From Carettochelys insculpta (taxonomy: Eukaryota; Chordata; Testudines; Carettochelyidae): a stretch of DNA of 64,000 nt. The stretch covers positions 96,947,001-97,011,000 of the forward strand of contig NC_134141.1 in NCBI RefSeq assembly GCF_033958435.1. The letters run 5' to 3'. Shown piece after piece: positions 22,440 through 33,500 of this stretch (position 1 is the stretch's first letter; the number at the start of each line of letters is the position of its first letter). Below the pieces are notes generated by a model. That model was not told the origin of the DNA and made no database searches. It saw nothing but the letters and a program-made list of their open reading frames with translations. A program made the translations under genes and the position numbers.

Positions 22440-23700
22440 TGTATTCCAAGTGGAGCATAAGTCATCTACAAGTCTCCTCTACTTCACTCTGTCTTGAGAA
22501 AAAAACTTCTAGCTGACTCAAGGAGTTGCCCAGTTGTTGTCCTTTAGTCTCAGTAGATCTTCTCCACATTGTCTGAGGTCTTCCTCTTTTGTGTTTCCTC
22601 ATGGGTTCCATGATGTGAGAGCTTGACAGGCTATGCTGGATGATACTTTTCTGAGAGTGTGGCCTAGCCAACCTCACTTTCTTCTCTTGATTTGAAGGTC
22701 AAGTGGTTCTTGGCCTGCTCTGTTCCACAGCTCCTCATTTGTGAAAAAGTCTTGCCATTTGATGTGAAGGATGTACCTCAGGCATCTGTTTATGAAATGT
22801 CTGTAGCTTGTGATTTGAAGACTTTTTAGTACGCCAGGTCTCACATCCATACCAGAGCACACTCTTCACATTTGTGTGGAAGATGTGCAGTTTCGTCTTT
22901 ATAGATATTATTTGTGGGACAAATATCAGAGGAGTAGTCGTGTTAGTCTGTATCCACAAAACAATGAGAAGTCTTGTGGCACGTTATAGACTAACAGATT
23001 TTTTTGGAGCATAACCTTTCATGGGCAAAGACCCACTTCATCAGATGCATCATGAAGAGTCTTGAATGCAGCTGTTGCTTTCTCTATCCTGGCATTGATA
23101 TCCTCATCTGTTCCTCTGTCTCTGTGCGTAATAATCCCCAAGTAGATCAACTGCTCCACATGTTCCAGGTCATCCCCTCCCAGTGTGATAGTGGTGTTGT
23201 TGGACTGGTTGATCCTCATTGTATTGGTCTTTCCCTTGTTAATGCTTGATGCAGGCATTGAGGCAGTTTTGTCTACGTTGTGACCTTTTCTTCCATTCTT
23301 TCATGTTGATGTGAAAGGAGAGTGACATTGTCAGCAAAATCAATGTCTTCGGGCTGCTTGAAAAGTGTCCACTGAATGCCCTGTTGATGGGCATCTGTTG
23401 TCCTGTTCATAATCCAGCCCATTGTGATCAAGAACAGGAAAGGTGACAGTAGGCACTCTTTTTGCCTTCCTGAGAGTATGCTGAAGGATTCTGTCAAGAC
23501 GCTGTTGTGAACAACTTGGCATGTTGAGGGTTCATACGTTGAATGGATGAGGTTAATAATTTTGGATGGGATGTCACAGTGTTGCAGCAGTTTCCACAAA
23601 ATATCTCTATCAAAGCTGTTGAAGGCTTTTTCGAAGTCTAAGAAGGTTTTTGTGTAGTTGTAGGTTTCTTTGTGCATGTTTTTGTAGCTTGCTTTTTTTC
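22440..23700 (-). pseudogene. LINE C: reverse transcriptase and C-terminal fragment
   Basis: On minus: FLDFEKAFNSFDRDILWKLL (RT motif A), KECLLSPFLFLITMGWIMN (motif B), IDFADNVTLLSH (motif C; the second Asp is Asn, so the site is dead), then GIITHRDRGTDEDINARI. Below the Penelope insertion come SVLWYGCETWRTKK, HKQMPEVHPSHQM in a shifted frame, and KHKRGRPQTMWRR, the usual LINE C-terminal 'G-R-P' tail. It is an APE-type element distinct from A and B. Several frameshifts are present. Confidence 0.82.
22924..23048 (-). repeat. Penelope 3' tail inserted in LINE C
   Basis: Read on minus: GCATCTGATGAAGTGGGTC, TTTGCCCATGAAAGGTTATG, TGTTAGTCTATAACGTGCC, GATACAGACTAACACGAC. It matches the last 80 bases of the element at 13281-15410 (GTGGGTCTTTGCCCATGAAA is identical) and extends beyond it. 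It splits LINE C between its RT motif C region and its C-terminus. Confidence 0.78.
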
Positions 23701-24286
23701 ATGGGTAGGTAAAGTCCAAAACGTATGTTTTGCAAAAGCTGAAAGGTTTTTGAGTTTATTATTAATAGAAATAGTTTTTGTGAATTATGTTTGTATACCT
23801 CTTTCTGATACCTGTCCAGAAGATTAGCCTGGGAAATTAAAGTTCAGTAACCCTTTTTCTTAATAGGTCTTAAAATATTAAAGCACTTTAGAAATTCAGT
23901 ATATTTATTTTTGTTTCTCTTTAATGTTGTGGTTGCAATTCTCTCTTTGTGCTGTAATGATGTGGTAGTAATTTCTAGGGATAATAACAGAGTGGGTGAT
24001 GTAGATGTAGGGTATTGCTATATCTTTAATCCATCCCATCCCTCAGTATAGAAATTTATCCTTTGACTTTTAAATCTGTATTCTTAAAAAAATTGTGCTA
24101 ATCCATTTCCAGTTTTGACAGATGGTAATGTGGAATATAACTATACCAGGAGAGTGTTTGAAACACTGACTCCACGTTGCTGTTTCCTGAGCACCATTAG
24201 TATCGCTACTGTATATGCACATCTTATTTGTGAAGTGTTGCTATGACCAAGTTATATTTTTAAATTGTTCTTTTTCTTTCTGCAAG

Positions 24287-26313
24287 GTGCTGTTGTCCAG
24301 GAAGGGGGTAAAGTCCTAATCAACAAAACAAATTTAGATGCTTCAAATCTATTGGTTAAGTTACCTGAGATGCAACGTTCTATATATGAAGTCTGGTATC
24401 AAGTTATATCTTTACCTCAGCATGGCATAATTGTGGTAGGAGAAAGGAATGTTACCAAAGAAAAGCCTAACTTCTCACAGTACATACTGAACAAATTTGG
24501 AATTGTTTACATGCACGATAACTCTGAATCACTTGCCGATCATTTCACTTTTGCTGTTTGGTTAAACCTGAAGAGCAAGTCAGCAAGAAAGCCCAATACT
24601 GATGTTCTGGAAGAAATGTTTAATATCACCATTGTTCCAGTGAATGACCAAATTCCAGAGCTGAAGACTAAAGGGCTGCGTTTGAAAGTTCTGCAAGGAG
24701 ATACATCTGTGCTAGGACCAGAAAGTCTGAAAGTTGAGGACTTAGACAACAGTCCAGGAGAGATCAAATACACCATTCTTAGCAATCCCACCAATGGCTA
24801 CTTAGCAATGATGAACAATCTCAGCACATCCATACGAGATTTCACGCAAGCTGATGTTGACAGTGGCAGAGTTTGGTTTGTGCAAGATGGAAGTTCATCC
24901 TCTGGGGTTTTTTATTTCAGTGTGACTGATGGCAAACATCGCCCATTATACAAACTTTTCAACCTTGATGTCACACCAGTCTCTCTCACCCTAGTTAACC
25001 TGACTGATGTGGTGCTTCCACAGGGTCAGACCTCTGTCACTGTTAGTAATGTACACCTGTCAGCTACAACAAATGGAAAAAGTACTGACATTAGTTATGA
25101 AATAACAGTACCCTTCAAATATGGCTACTTGCAGATTGGAAGTGAGCAGGTTACTAAGTTTGAGCAGGCAGACTTACATGCTGGGAAACTATCTTACCTT
25201 ATGACAAATCTCACTGCATCTCAGGATATACTAGAGTTTATGCTATTCACCCCAGAATGTAATCTTACAGGACAGGTACTCAATATCACAGTTGGGCCTT
25301 TGGTGAAAGTTGCATCTGACCTGAAAATTCCAAACAACATGGCTTATAAATTAAAGACCAAGGACTTGGATGCTACAGTATTGGCTAATTTGACAAATAG
25401 CAATCCCAAATTTGAAGTGATAGTGCCCCCAGCACATGGAAGAACTGTAAGAAGAAGGTCGATACATGATGTTACCTATGTTGGAATTAATTTGTTCACA
25501 CACAATGACATTGACAGAGGTGTTGTGCTGGTTGATGTAGGTGCTAATCTGACAGGTATTGATGTGTTAAATGACTCGTTCGCATTCATTCTCAGGGCTG
25601 ATGATGTGCAGCCTGCTGTAGGCTATTTTCAGTATGTCATAGTGCCATCTGATCCTGTACACGTGCAGGGTTTCACTAGTCAAATGCCTTTAAAAAGTCA
25701 TACTACTTCCATGGAAGAGGCACCAGTTTCCCAGTATCATGAGGGACGTACAGAAGCATTGGAAAAGACTGCACAAATTAGGTGGCAAAACCAAAATCGC
25801 TGGGGAGATCAAAATGAAGAAGATTCATTACTTAATGGGGAACCAGTTGAGAGCAGATCAGCAAGGACTCAGGCCACAGTCAAAGCAGATACCAAAAGTC
25901 CCCGAGAGCAGCCAAGTGAAACCAAGAATCCTTTGTCCATCATTATCCCACTTGCTCTGGTGGCGTTTTTACTCATTGTCGCAGTTATTTCAGTGTGTTT
26001 TTTTCTAATTTGTCATAAGACAGAAAAGGCAAAATCTCCCCTCAAAAATCAAGTACAGGCAGTTCCCAGCACTCCAGGTCTGAGTCCAGAACGGAGCCTG
26101 ACCGTACCCATGGTCACAGTGACACCTCTCTCAAAAGGGGCTGAAAACTGTACAGCCACCCCATTCTTGGCATATAAGCAGTTTCTTCCCACACTGGTTG
26201 CTCCAGCTGAAAAAAGTGCTCCACAAACCAACTGGTTAAGCCTTGATCCTGAAATGCTCCAGCACTGTCGAAAGACAAACCCAACTTTGAAACACAATCA
26301 GTATTGGGTTTAG
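24287..26313 (+). CDS. CSPG4-like proteoglycan, terminal exon: CSPG repeats, transmembrane helix, PDZ-binding tail
   Basis: The acceptor TTTCTGCAAG is followed by two bases that complete a Gly codon and 674 further residues to the TAG at 26311. Residues 1-120, 121-240 and 240-345 each follow the CSPG repeat plan (for example FTQADVDSGRVWFVQDG); 345-460 is a more degenerate fourth unit. Many N-glycosylation sequons are present. A basic run TVRRRSIHD (385-393) could be a processing site. A hydrophilic juxtamembrane stretch (about 470-547) precedes one membrane helix, residues 549-574 (SIIIPLALVAFLLIVAVISV). The cytoplasmic tail of about 100 residues ends DPEMLQHCRKTNPTLKHNQY-WV. The last four residues, QYWV, are the PDZ ligand known from NG2/CSPG4. 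Most of the tail does not resemble what I know of canonical CSPG4, so a paralogue is likely. Expected role: cell-surface matrix and growth-factor co-receptor. Confidence 0.93.
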
Positions 26314-27375
26314 AGTATGGTCATTTTGGGTAATTTGGATCAATATAGTTTTTTTAAGAGTATATAATATGGACATTTGATCATTCTTTATTATACTTAT
26401 TTATTCTGGATCAAATTCTTTTGTCTTTACTTTTGTATGAGCCAAACCTCAGTGAAAGCAATGTGCCAATTCTTGTTGACTTCAGTGGGATTTGGATCAG
26501 ACCCCGAGTTGTTGCATAGATAAAATACCCACTGATGTCATAAGTAATCAGTATGCCCTTATTCAAAGTCAGTGCCTTCTCTATCCTTGCGTACTTTAAA
26601 TTAACTCAATGTTTGCAGTATGTTTTATTTCCTTTAAAAGGGATAAGGCAGCATAAACATTTAGTATTATTTACTGTAAATTTTTACACAGTATAACTTT
26701 TTAACTGTCTGAACTAGCTTACTTCAAAGAAAATGCAACTGTTTTCTTAAATAATTGCCAAAGTGCTGATCTCAGGAATGTTGGTTAGACCTGAATGCTA
26801 TTCAAACATGGCTGCTAAAGCACAAAGCTTTGATTATTTTGAAAAGTATTCATTGAGGTCACTGGGCTGGAAGCCTTGGATTCTTCTCCACAAGGATACT
26901 ACAACAGCAATAATAGAGATGTGATTTTGGTAAAACATTTAGTACTCTGGGCTTTGCTTGTTCTTTCCATCATTTATTTTTAAACTGTAGCGTTAAAGGT
27001 TTGCTGAATATCATAATGCATGGCTGAGCTCTATGCCACATGGCAAAATATCAGGCTGCCTGTCTACAGCATTATCTTTAAACCCTGGGTTTTGTCTGCA
27101 GAACCATATCAAATGTTGTCCTATTGCTGTTTAGGACTGAATTCTGCCCCCAGTAGTACAAGTTCTGCTGTGTTTGAAATCAGTGGGATCAAAGTGACGG
27201 CAGAATTTAGTCCTCTTGTGTACACTGGAATTTGTTGCCAAACTACCAAGGAAAAAAAATGTATGTGAAGCTGAGAAAATGTGTGTACTAAGGATGAGTT
27301 TCATAACTTGTGGTTATCAGAGTTATCGTTTGTACCTCAAACATCATAAAATAAATTACTCCAAGTTAGCTCTGT
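26314..27375 (+). other. Probable 3' untranslated region of the CSPG4-like gene
   Basis: AT-rich sequence follows the stop codon with no recognised transposon for the first kilobase, consistent with a 3' UTR. The end is not certain. AATAAA motifs occur at 27350 and 28478, so the UTR may be about 1.05 or 2.2 kb. Open frames here are short and unsupported. Confidence 0.5.
27350..27355 (+). promoter_or_regulatory. Candidate polyadenylation signal AATAAA
   Basis: This canonical hexamer lies about 1.04 kb after the stop codon of the CSPG4-like gene, in AT-rich sequence. A T-rich stretch (TTGATAATTTCTCTTTC) follows within 30 bases. A second AATAAA at 28478-28483 is an alternative. There is no transcript evidence. 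Confidence 0.4.
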
Positions 27376-28911
27376 TGATAATTTCTCTTTCAGGGAAATA
27401 TTTATTTGCATGAAAGTCTTTGCTAAACAATGATATATAATGCAGTGTTAAGGGCCAGTCCTGGCTCCAGTGATGACAATGGCACAGCTTCCATTGACTT
27501 CAAAGAGAGAAGTGAAGAATTGGATCTTAAGAGAAATTTACTGAGATTTTAAGTGGTCTCATTACTTATCACTTGATCTATTTTTAAAATTTTATTCAGA
27601 AAGACCATTTCTGAGCTTCTAAACCAACATGTATGCAATCATGATGTATCTGGTGTGGGCTGACCACAACGCTTTACAGAGCTCACATGAAAATGTCATC
27701 GTAATTTCACATCCAAATACCACCATTCTTTCTTTAACAGCCAGGACTATAACCCTCCTCATTGCCGTTTCCTTCACAGCATAATGAACTGTGTTGCCAT
27801 GAGTTGTATTCTCCCATTTAGATATTTCGTTTAAGTGAAATTCATCCAGTACAGAGAGCCTTGTCAAGGCCTTGGTTACCACTATGTCTTGAGGGCCAAA
27901 TTATGGATACTTAAGCGCAGGAGTAATGAGGAGTGGAAAGACGTGTGGAGGTTTCCTAATCCCTTATCTCTCCCAGCAAATGACAGCCATAATTAAGATG
28001 CTTTATGGATGCTTCATATGATACAGAGATTCCAGAAGGTCCATTTCAACTGGAAAGCCTGATAAGGGAATACTCACACTTAGAGGCAAATCCTCAGGTG
28101 TTGAAGTCAGTGAAGTTACACCAGTGGAGACTGGCTAATGATCTGTTCCATAGGTCAAGTGTTCCCTTATTAAAATATGTTTGATGACATAGGACCCATC
28201 CCTGCAGACCTTGTAAAGGCATGACTTCCTCTGAGTCCATAATGATAGCGTGAGTATGTCCTGAGTAAGAGTTGCTGAATTAAACATTGGTCACCCTGGA
28301 TCATTGTTGCAATTTCAGAAACTAACATTTTACAAGCAATGTTTGATGCATTGTTTTTACTTTGTCCTATAATCATATTTTTGCTTTATAAAGGTGAGAG
28401 TATTTAAAGGATCTTTTCATTACCAATAGGTTTCAAAATTGTAACGTAGGAGTGTGATTAAATTTGTTAGAACAACAAATAAAATTGTGCTTCTCAGCTT
28501 CATAATGTCCTTTTACAAACTATAGATATATATTTTATTGAAATTTAAATGGGCTTTTCCACACAAAATCAGATCAGTGATGCATCTTAATTGGTATTCC
28601 TCTACTAATAGTAGTCAAAACTTGATGGTACAAAGAGATTTTATCCCGCCATATACCTACCCATACTGAATGAAGTAATATCTAGCTAAATATAGTAGTT
28701 TGCACAAGTTCATAAATCACTACATTTGATTTATTTCAACAGTTTATCCACATCTTCTTTATCACATGTTCTTTAAAGTGGCACAAATATATTTGGAATT
28801 CTTCATCTTGGCTTTTGCATTCTTTCTAGATATATGTTGTTATTTAGACAACATGTCTCACATCCTTGGATCTGTTGTGCCTGTCTGATCTTTTAAGGTG
28901 TGAATCACTTT
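27376..28911. other. Non-coding stretch, nothing recognised
   Basis: AT-rich DNA downstream of the gene. Scraps of the 'ttgacttcaaag' palindromic type occur near 27490. There is no coding pattern on either strand and no clear transposon ends. It may include the distal 3' UTR if the AATAAA at 28478 is used. Confidence 0.5.
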
Positions 28912-29664
28912 GGCCCTATCTACACTAGCCCAAATCACTAGCCCATGCAGATGGCCATTTTGAAGATTACTAATGAGGCACTGAAATACATATTCAGTGC
29001 CTCATTAGCATGTCACTGGCCATGGCACTTCAAAATTGCCATGGCTCATCCAGGCAGGGCTCCTTTTCAAAAGGATCCCACCAACTTCGAAACTACTGTC
29101 TGATAGGAATAAAGGGATTTTGAAGTTGGCGGGGTCCTTTTGAAAAGGAGCCCTGTCTGGACGAGCTGCGTGGCAGCAAGCTGCAGCAATTTTGAAGTGC
29201 CTCGGCTGGCAGCATGCTAATGAGGCGCTGAATATGTATTTCAGCGCCTTATTAGTAATCTTCGAAATGGCCATCTGCCATCTGAAGTTTACTAATGAAG
29301 TGCTGAAATACATATTCAGTGCCTCATTAGCATGCGGGCGGCCGCGGCACTTTGAAATTGACACGGCTCGCCGCCACACGGCTTGTCCCAATGGGGCTCC
29401 TTTTCGAAAGGACCCCGCCTACTTCGAAGTCCCTTTATTGCTATCTGCTCACAGGAAAAAGGGGACTTCGAAGTAGGCGGGGTCCTTTCGAAAAGGAGCC
29501 CCATCGGGATGAGCCGCGCGGCGGCAAGCCGCGTCAATTTTGAAGTGCCGCCGCTGCCCGCATGCTAATGAGGCGCTGAATATGTATGTCAGCACTTCAT
29601 TAGCAAACTTCAAAATGGCCATTTACATGGCCCTTTTGAAGTTTGGGGCTAGTGTAGACATAGG
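28912..29664. mobile_element. Dimeric palindromic Harbinger-type MITE (family 2)
   Basis: The left end is GGCCCTATCTACACTAGCCC and the right end, reversed, GCCTATGTCTACACTAGCCC. It contains two complete foldback units back to back: 28912-29290 (centre near 29105) and about 29280-29664 (centre near 29445). Each has arms with CTCATTAGCATG, CCTTTTCGAAAGG-type blocks and TATGTATTTCAGCGCC. The copies at 58406-58864 and 4764-4954 are a monomer and a half-unit. Open frames across it, on both strands, are repeat artefacts. Confidence 0.75.
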
Positions 29665-31423
29665 CAGGCTGTCCCTGCTTTGCAGAATATAGAATCAAAC
29701 TGCTTATCTGAGGAACATATGAGGTGTTTGAGTGCTTTCAGTTCTCCTTGGAATCATAAGGGGCGGAAAGCTCTGAGCACTAATGCTCATCAGAATTTTT
29801 GGACTGGGAAGTTCATTTCCAGTAAAAAATGTGAAATAAATAAATGAGAAGGTCATAATTAACAAGTAAGGTTCCTGAATTATTGAAAGGAAAGGTTTCA
29901 GTTCACCTGATCTGATACTTTTTCTTTCAGATTTTCAGGTAACAATGTGCACTCTTTGTCCTGATGCAGTATAGGAAAAATTTTTGAACTCTTGAAAAAT
30001 TAAATGGGAAAGGAACACCATTTCCTGTCCCATCTCTATTTGCACCACCTCACAGAACTCTCCCCAGCCCCTTACAGCACTGGATTCAAAATCAAGAAGT
30101 CAGTAGCAGTAACAACAGAACTCTTCTGTCCCCTGTGCATATGCACATACTCTCGTTCTTCATTCAGCATCGAAGAATGTAAGGCTGCTGTGCTGCAACA
30201 ATGTGCTTCTTCATGTCTTTTGCTCCCTGTATTTATAAAGCCTTTTGTTACTTCCATCTTGTTAAAAGTAATAGGAGGAAGAAGAAACTAGTTACTTCTG
30301 CAGCAAGCTGAAGCTGGTATAACTTCTCTTTCTAACGCCAAACACAACCAGGAGGCTGATGCGGTAACTTAAAATTCAAGCCTTGTCCGCACACCCAGCA
30401 TTTTTTCAAATGTATTCTGCTGCTATTTGAAGTATAGTAAATATTTGTAAAAATGCTGGAAATAATAACAAATGCAGTGGAAACTCTTATTTATTTATTT
30501 TTACTTGATTCAAAGTGAAATACAACATTCATTTCCTGCCAGAGCTGCATACCTGAAATTCAATCCCAGCACAAAGTGTTCTTTCTTTGTAATTTGTGAA
30601 ATTTCTGACTTGAAATCTGTTCATAGGAAGGCTCTGTGGTAAACCCACTCCTTCAACATGCTCATTTCTCCAATTTCTAGAGTTATTTCTTGGTTGCTTA
30701 GGACAGCCATGCACCTGCTGAAACCACTACCCGCTGATTAAGTTGTTCCTTTGCAGGATGAGGTTTTAGCCGGTTAATATTTTCTTGATCTCACAGTGAG
30801 GAAGGCATTAGATCTCTCAGACTGCAAGAGTAGAGACTGACTAGATTAAATATTGAAATCAACTTTACTGGCTGTCTCAGAACTCTGGATGGGAATAAAA
30901 AAAACAGATCTTAATTAAGTGCACAGTGTATGAGTGATGATAAAATCCATGTACTTCATTTAATGTATTTTATTTTGCATATCATTTTTCAGGTGTGATG
31001 CCATGAAATATTTCATTGAGTGAAGTAACACACTAGCAGAGATCATTAAAAATGACTACAGGGAGAGAGAAATCGAGATGAGATATATTTCAACTAATAA
31101 CTGGAATGAGTTAGGGGTTAGGAAGGCAGAAGAATTTTTCAGCCAGCAAAAGATGCAGAAGTTCCTGCATCAATAAGTGAGCCCTGCAGAGGCAAGAAAG
31201 GCCAGTGTTAGGTGGGGAATGAATGAGGAGAGCAAGAATTAGGCGTGTTCTTTGAGGTAGGCTGGACTTGGCTGGATCCAAGTTCATAGAATGTTTTAAG
31301 AATAGGGGAGCAATTTTGAACTGGATCCTGAAATAAACCATGAGATGATAGGGTTTGGAAAGCAAAGGTGAAGCAACAGTGCTTCTCTGTATGCACAAGA
31401 AGCAAGCAGTAGTATTCCACATA
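29665..31423. other. Non-coding stretch, nothing recognised
   Basis: Mixed, mostly AT-rich sequence. No exon-like pattern, no tRNA or rRNA, and no clear transposon ends were seen on either strand. The short open frames near 30004 and 30529 have no recognisable motif. Confidence 0.5.
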
Positions 31424-33500
31424 GGTTCTGTCTACAGTAGCATTTGTTTTCATAATGGGCCTAATTTTGAAAGATGACACAGAGCATTTACATGCATAAC
31501 AGCCTCTTTCAAAATTATTTTTGGTGGAATGGGGCATGCGTTTTGAAATCGGTCTTCCTATCTGATTTCGGGCAGTGTGCCCTCTTTCAAAATCCAATTT
31601 TGAAAAGGCATGCGAGATGCTCCAGCCCGCTCTTTCCAAACAGCAGGTCCTCCATGGCAGTGGCCTCAGGGAGTGCAGGGAGTGCAGAGACGCCCTTGCC
31701 AGCACCAGCAGGGCTGTCTGGTCTCTGGCTCTGGATGTTTTTACAGCTGCAAGGCCTTGGGAACCCCATGCAGGAAGCTTCAGTGTGTGCTGGCAGCCTT
31801 AGGAGCGTGACCTCTGCCAGACACACTCTGCAGCTGCTTCCACACCCCAGCGACACACCCTACCAGCTTGAAGGCAAGCAGCCAAGACCATCAGACCCCC
31901 AGGAGCCTCCATTTTCCCAGCCAGAGGGATCGCCGGAGGCTAGCCGGGGCAGAAAAGGAGGGGGGCCTCATGGACAGAGGCCGAGGTAAATGATCTCAGC
32001 TTCTGGGGGGTGTTGAAGAGGTGCTGGAGTATAGGACCAGCTGGTCTTGCAATGCTGCAGTCTTTGAGAGCCTGGCCCAGGGGCTCTGGAACCATAGCCA
32101 CCCTCTCTGTATGGCCAATCAAGTAAGACCAAAAGTGAAAGAACTGCGGCAGGCCTACTGTTGGGCCTGGGACTCAGCCAGGTACTTGGGGGTGGGGGTC
32201 ACCCTGAGTTGCCCACATTACAAGGCACTGGACCACCTCCTCAGCCCCAAGGATGTGGCAGAACCCAAGGCTGTCATAGACGCTGTCAGCCCCAAGACTG
32301 ACCATGAGCTGGAGCTGCAGGACCATCCATGAGCCTCAGGCCAGACCAGCATGGAAGAGTTGGAGGCTTCTTCAGAGAAGGAGGGCTCCCTCGTCATTGC
32401 CATCCCCCCCCCCCTTGAACCACATCTCCTCAGGTGCGTTCCTTGGAACCCTAGGTGGGTAACTGGCAATTCGGGAACCCTGGGCTGGGGGAGGCCACCC
32501 TTCCCTGTCTGCCTGGGCTGCGTCCCAAGCCCAGGCATGGCGACACCCAGTACCCACACCTGTGGCCAGCACCACAACCCTCCCACCCAGGGAAGGAGAT
32601 GGTAGGTGGACCCCATCCAGTGGATGCCCTACAGTTGGGGCACCACTGGCTTCATGGAACCCCCCGTGGGGATCAGGCGAGTGTATGGTGGGTTAGGGGA
32701 CAGATTGGGAGAGTGTGACGGGAGGCCCCTGGGACCAGGTAGTAGCACTGATGGTTACCCTCTCTCTCCCCTTGTTTCTCCTAAGCTATGGCCTCCACGG
32801 GTTGGGACAGTCCCATCCCAGGAGCCAGCAGTCCCACCCCGCTCTCCGAGGGAGCCAGGGAACCACCATCCCCATGGTCCAAGCCATCACATGGCCAGCT
32901 GTGGAGGACCTGGTGATGCTGACACCATGACCTGGACAAGGTCATGACTGCCCACACTGTAGCCATGCGTGAGCAGATGGCCATCCTGCAGCAGTGGATC
33001 CATATGGAGCATAAGGACTGGGCCTAGCAGTGAGAGGTGTGGAGCAAGGCGGCTATGGTGCTCTGGCACATTGCCCAATTGGAACCAAAGCAGCTGGCTG
33101 CCCTTCATGCTTCCCCGCCTCCTGCCCCTGAATTGACTGCCCTGATCCCATCCAAGCTCTCCCTAGCTGCCCAGCTCGCACAGGTCCAGTGGCTTGTTGC
33201 CAGTGTGGGCTAGGGTGAGACAGCCCCCCGCTTGCCCCAGCCCCCCTTTCCCCTTGGCCCCCCAGCCCACCTAGCCCCCTGCCAAGGCGGTTGCAGCACC
33301 CCCTCCCTGGCCGTACCCCCCCCAAAGGCTCCACCGACGGGGACCCTGGACCTGGGGTGGCAGGGGCCCCCACACCCACAGAGGCTCACAACCTTCCACT
33401 CCCATGGAGGAGTAAGCCCTCCCCTGCCAATGGTCCCCCTCCAAGTTGCTTGCCCCACCATTTTACATAGTTCTTCCTTCTGTTCACCCCTGTAGATAGC
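31424..33500 (+). mobile_element. Decayed Harbinger relative keeping the Myb-like side
   Basis: It starts with GGTTCTGTCTACAGTAGC, similar to the MITE termini. Its first part (about 31600-31680, GCCCGCTCTTTCCAAACAGC) parallels the right-hand subterminal part of the intact element, read on minus near 50020-50040. It then holds a Myb/SANT-like coding relic in the same order as 48610-49800. No right terminus and no transposase were found, so the element is truncated. The stretch 33200-33500 is C-rich with no readable product. Confidence 0.6.
31965..32940 (+). pseudogene. Harbinger Myb/SANT-like DNA-binding protein, relic
   Basis: In one frame from 32021 it gives FESLAQGLW, QVRPKVKELRQAYCWAWDSA and LSCPHYKALDHLL. 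This matches HLAKGL, QVRSKVKELQQCYC and ISCPYFKELECLRGPK of the minus-strand gene at 48610-49800. The preceding helix is in another frame (EVNDL, LKR). After a stop, LEASSEKEGSLVIAIPPPLE parallels SSDDESSSEGALIIEVPFRP of the other copy. Harbinger elements typically encode this protein beside the transposase; it binds the termini. Several frameshifts and stops make this copy inactive. Confidence 0.68.

Larger units (their letters stand above)
22210..24286 (+). other. Intron 3 of the visible gene (about 2.1 kb)
   Basis: Donor GTAAGG; acceptor TTTTTCTTTCTGCAAG. It contains a minus-strand LINE fragment split by a Penelope tail. The remaining 23700-24286 shows no recognisable element. Confidence 0.85.

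Noticed and set aside
24265..24286. In-frame ATG and poly-Phe codons before the last CSPG4-like exon
   Set aside because: This is the polypyrimidine tract of the intron. The acceptor at 24286 and the phase from the previous exon set the exon start at 24287.
28990..29568. Repeated small open frames with 'NEALNMYFS' and 'KYIFSASLAC' text, also near 4687-4950 and 58314-59047
   Set aside because: They are the two strands of the MITE family-2 arms. The recurrence reflects repeat copies, not a gene family.
31111..31705. Minus-strand open frames up to 165 residues
   Set aside because: They overlap other frames and the start of the decayed Harbinger element. No motif is recognised.
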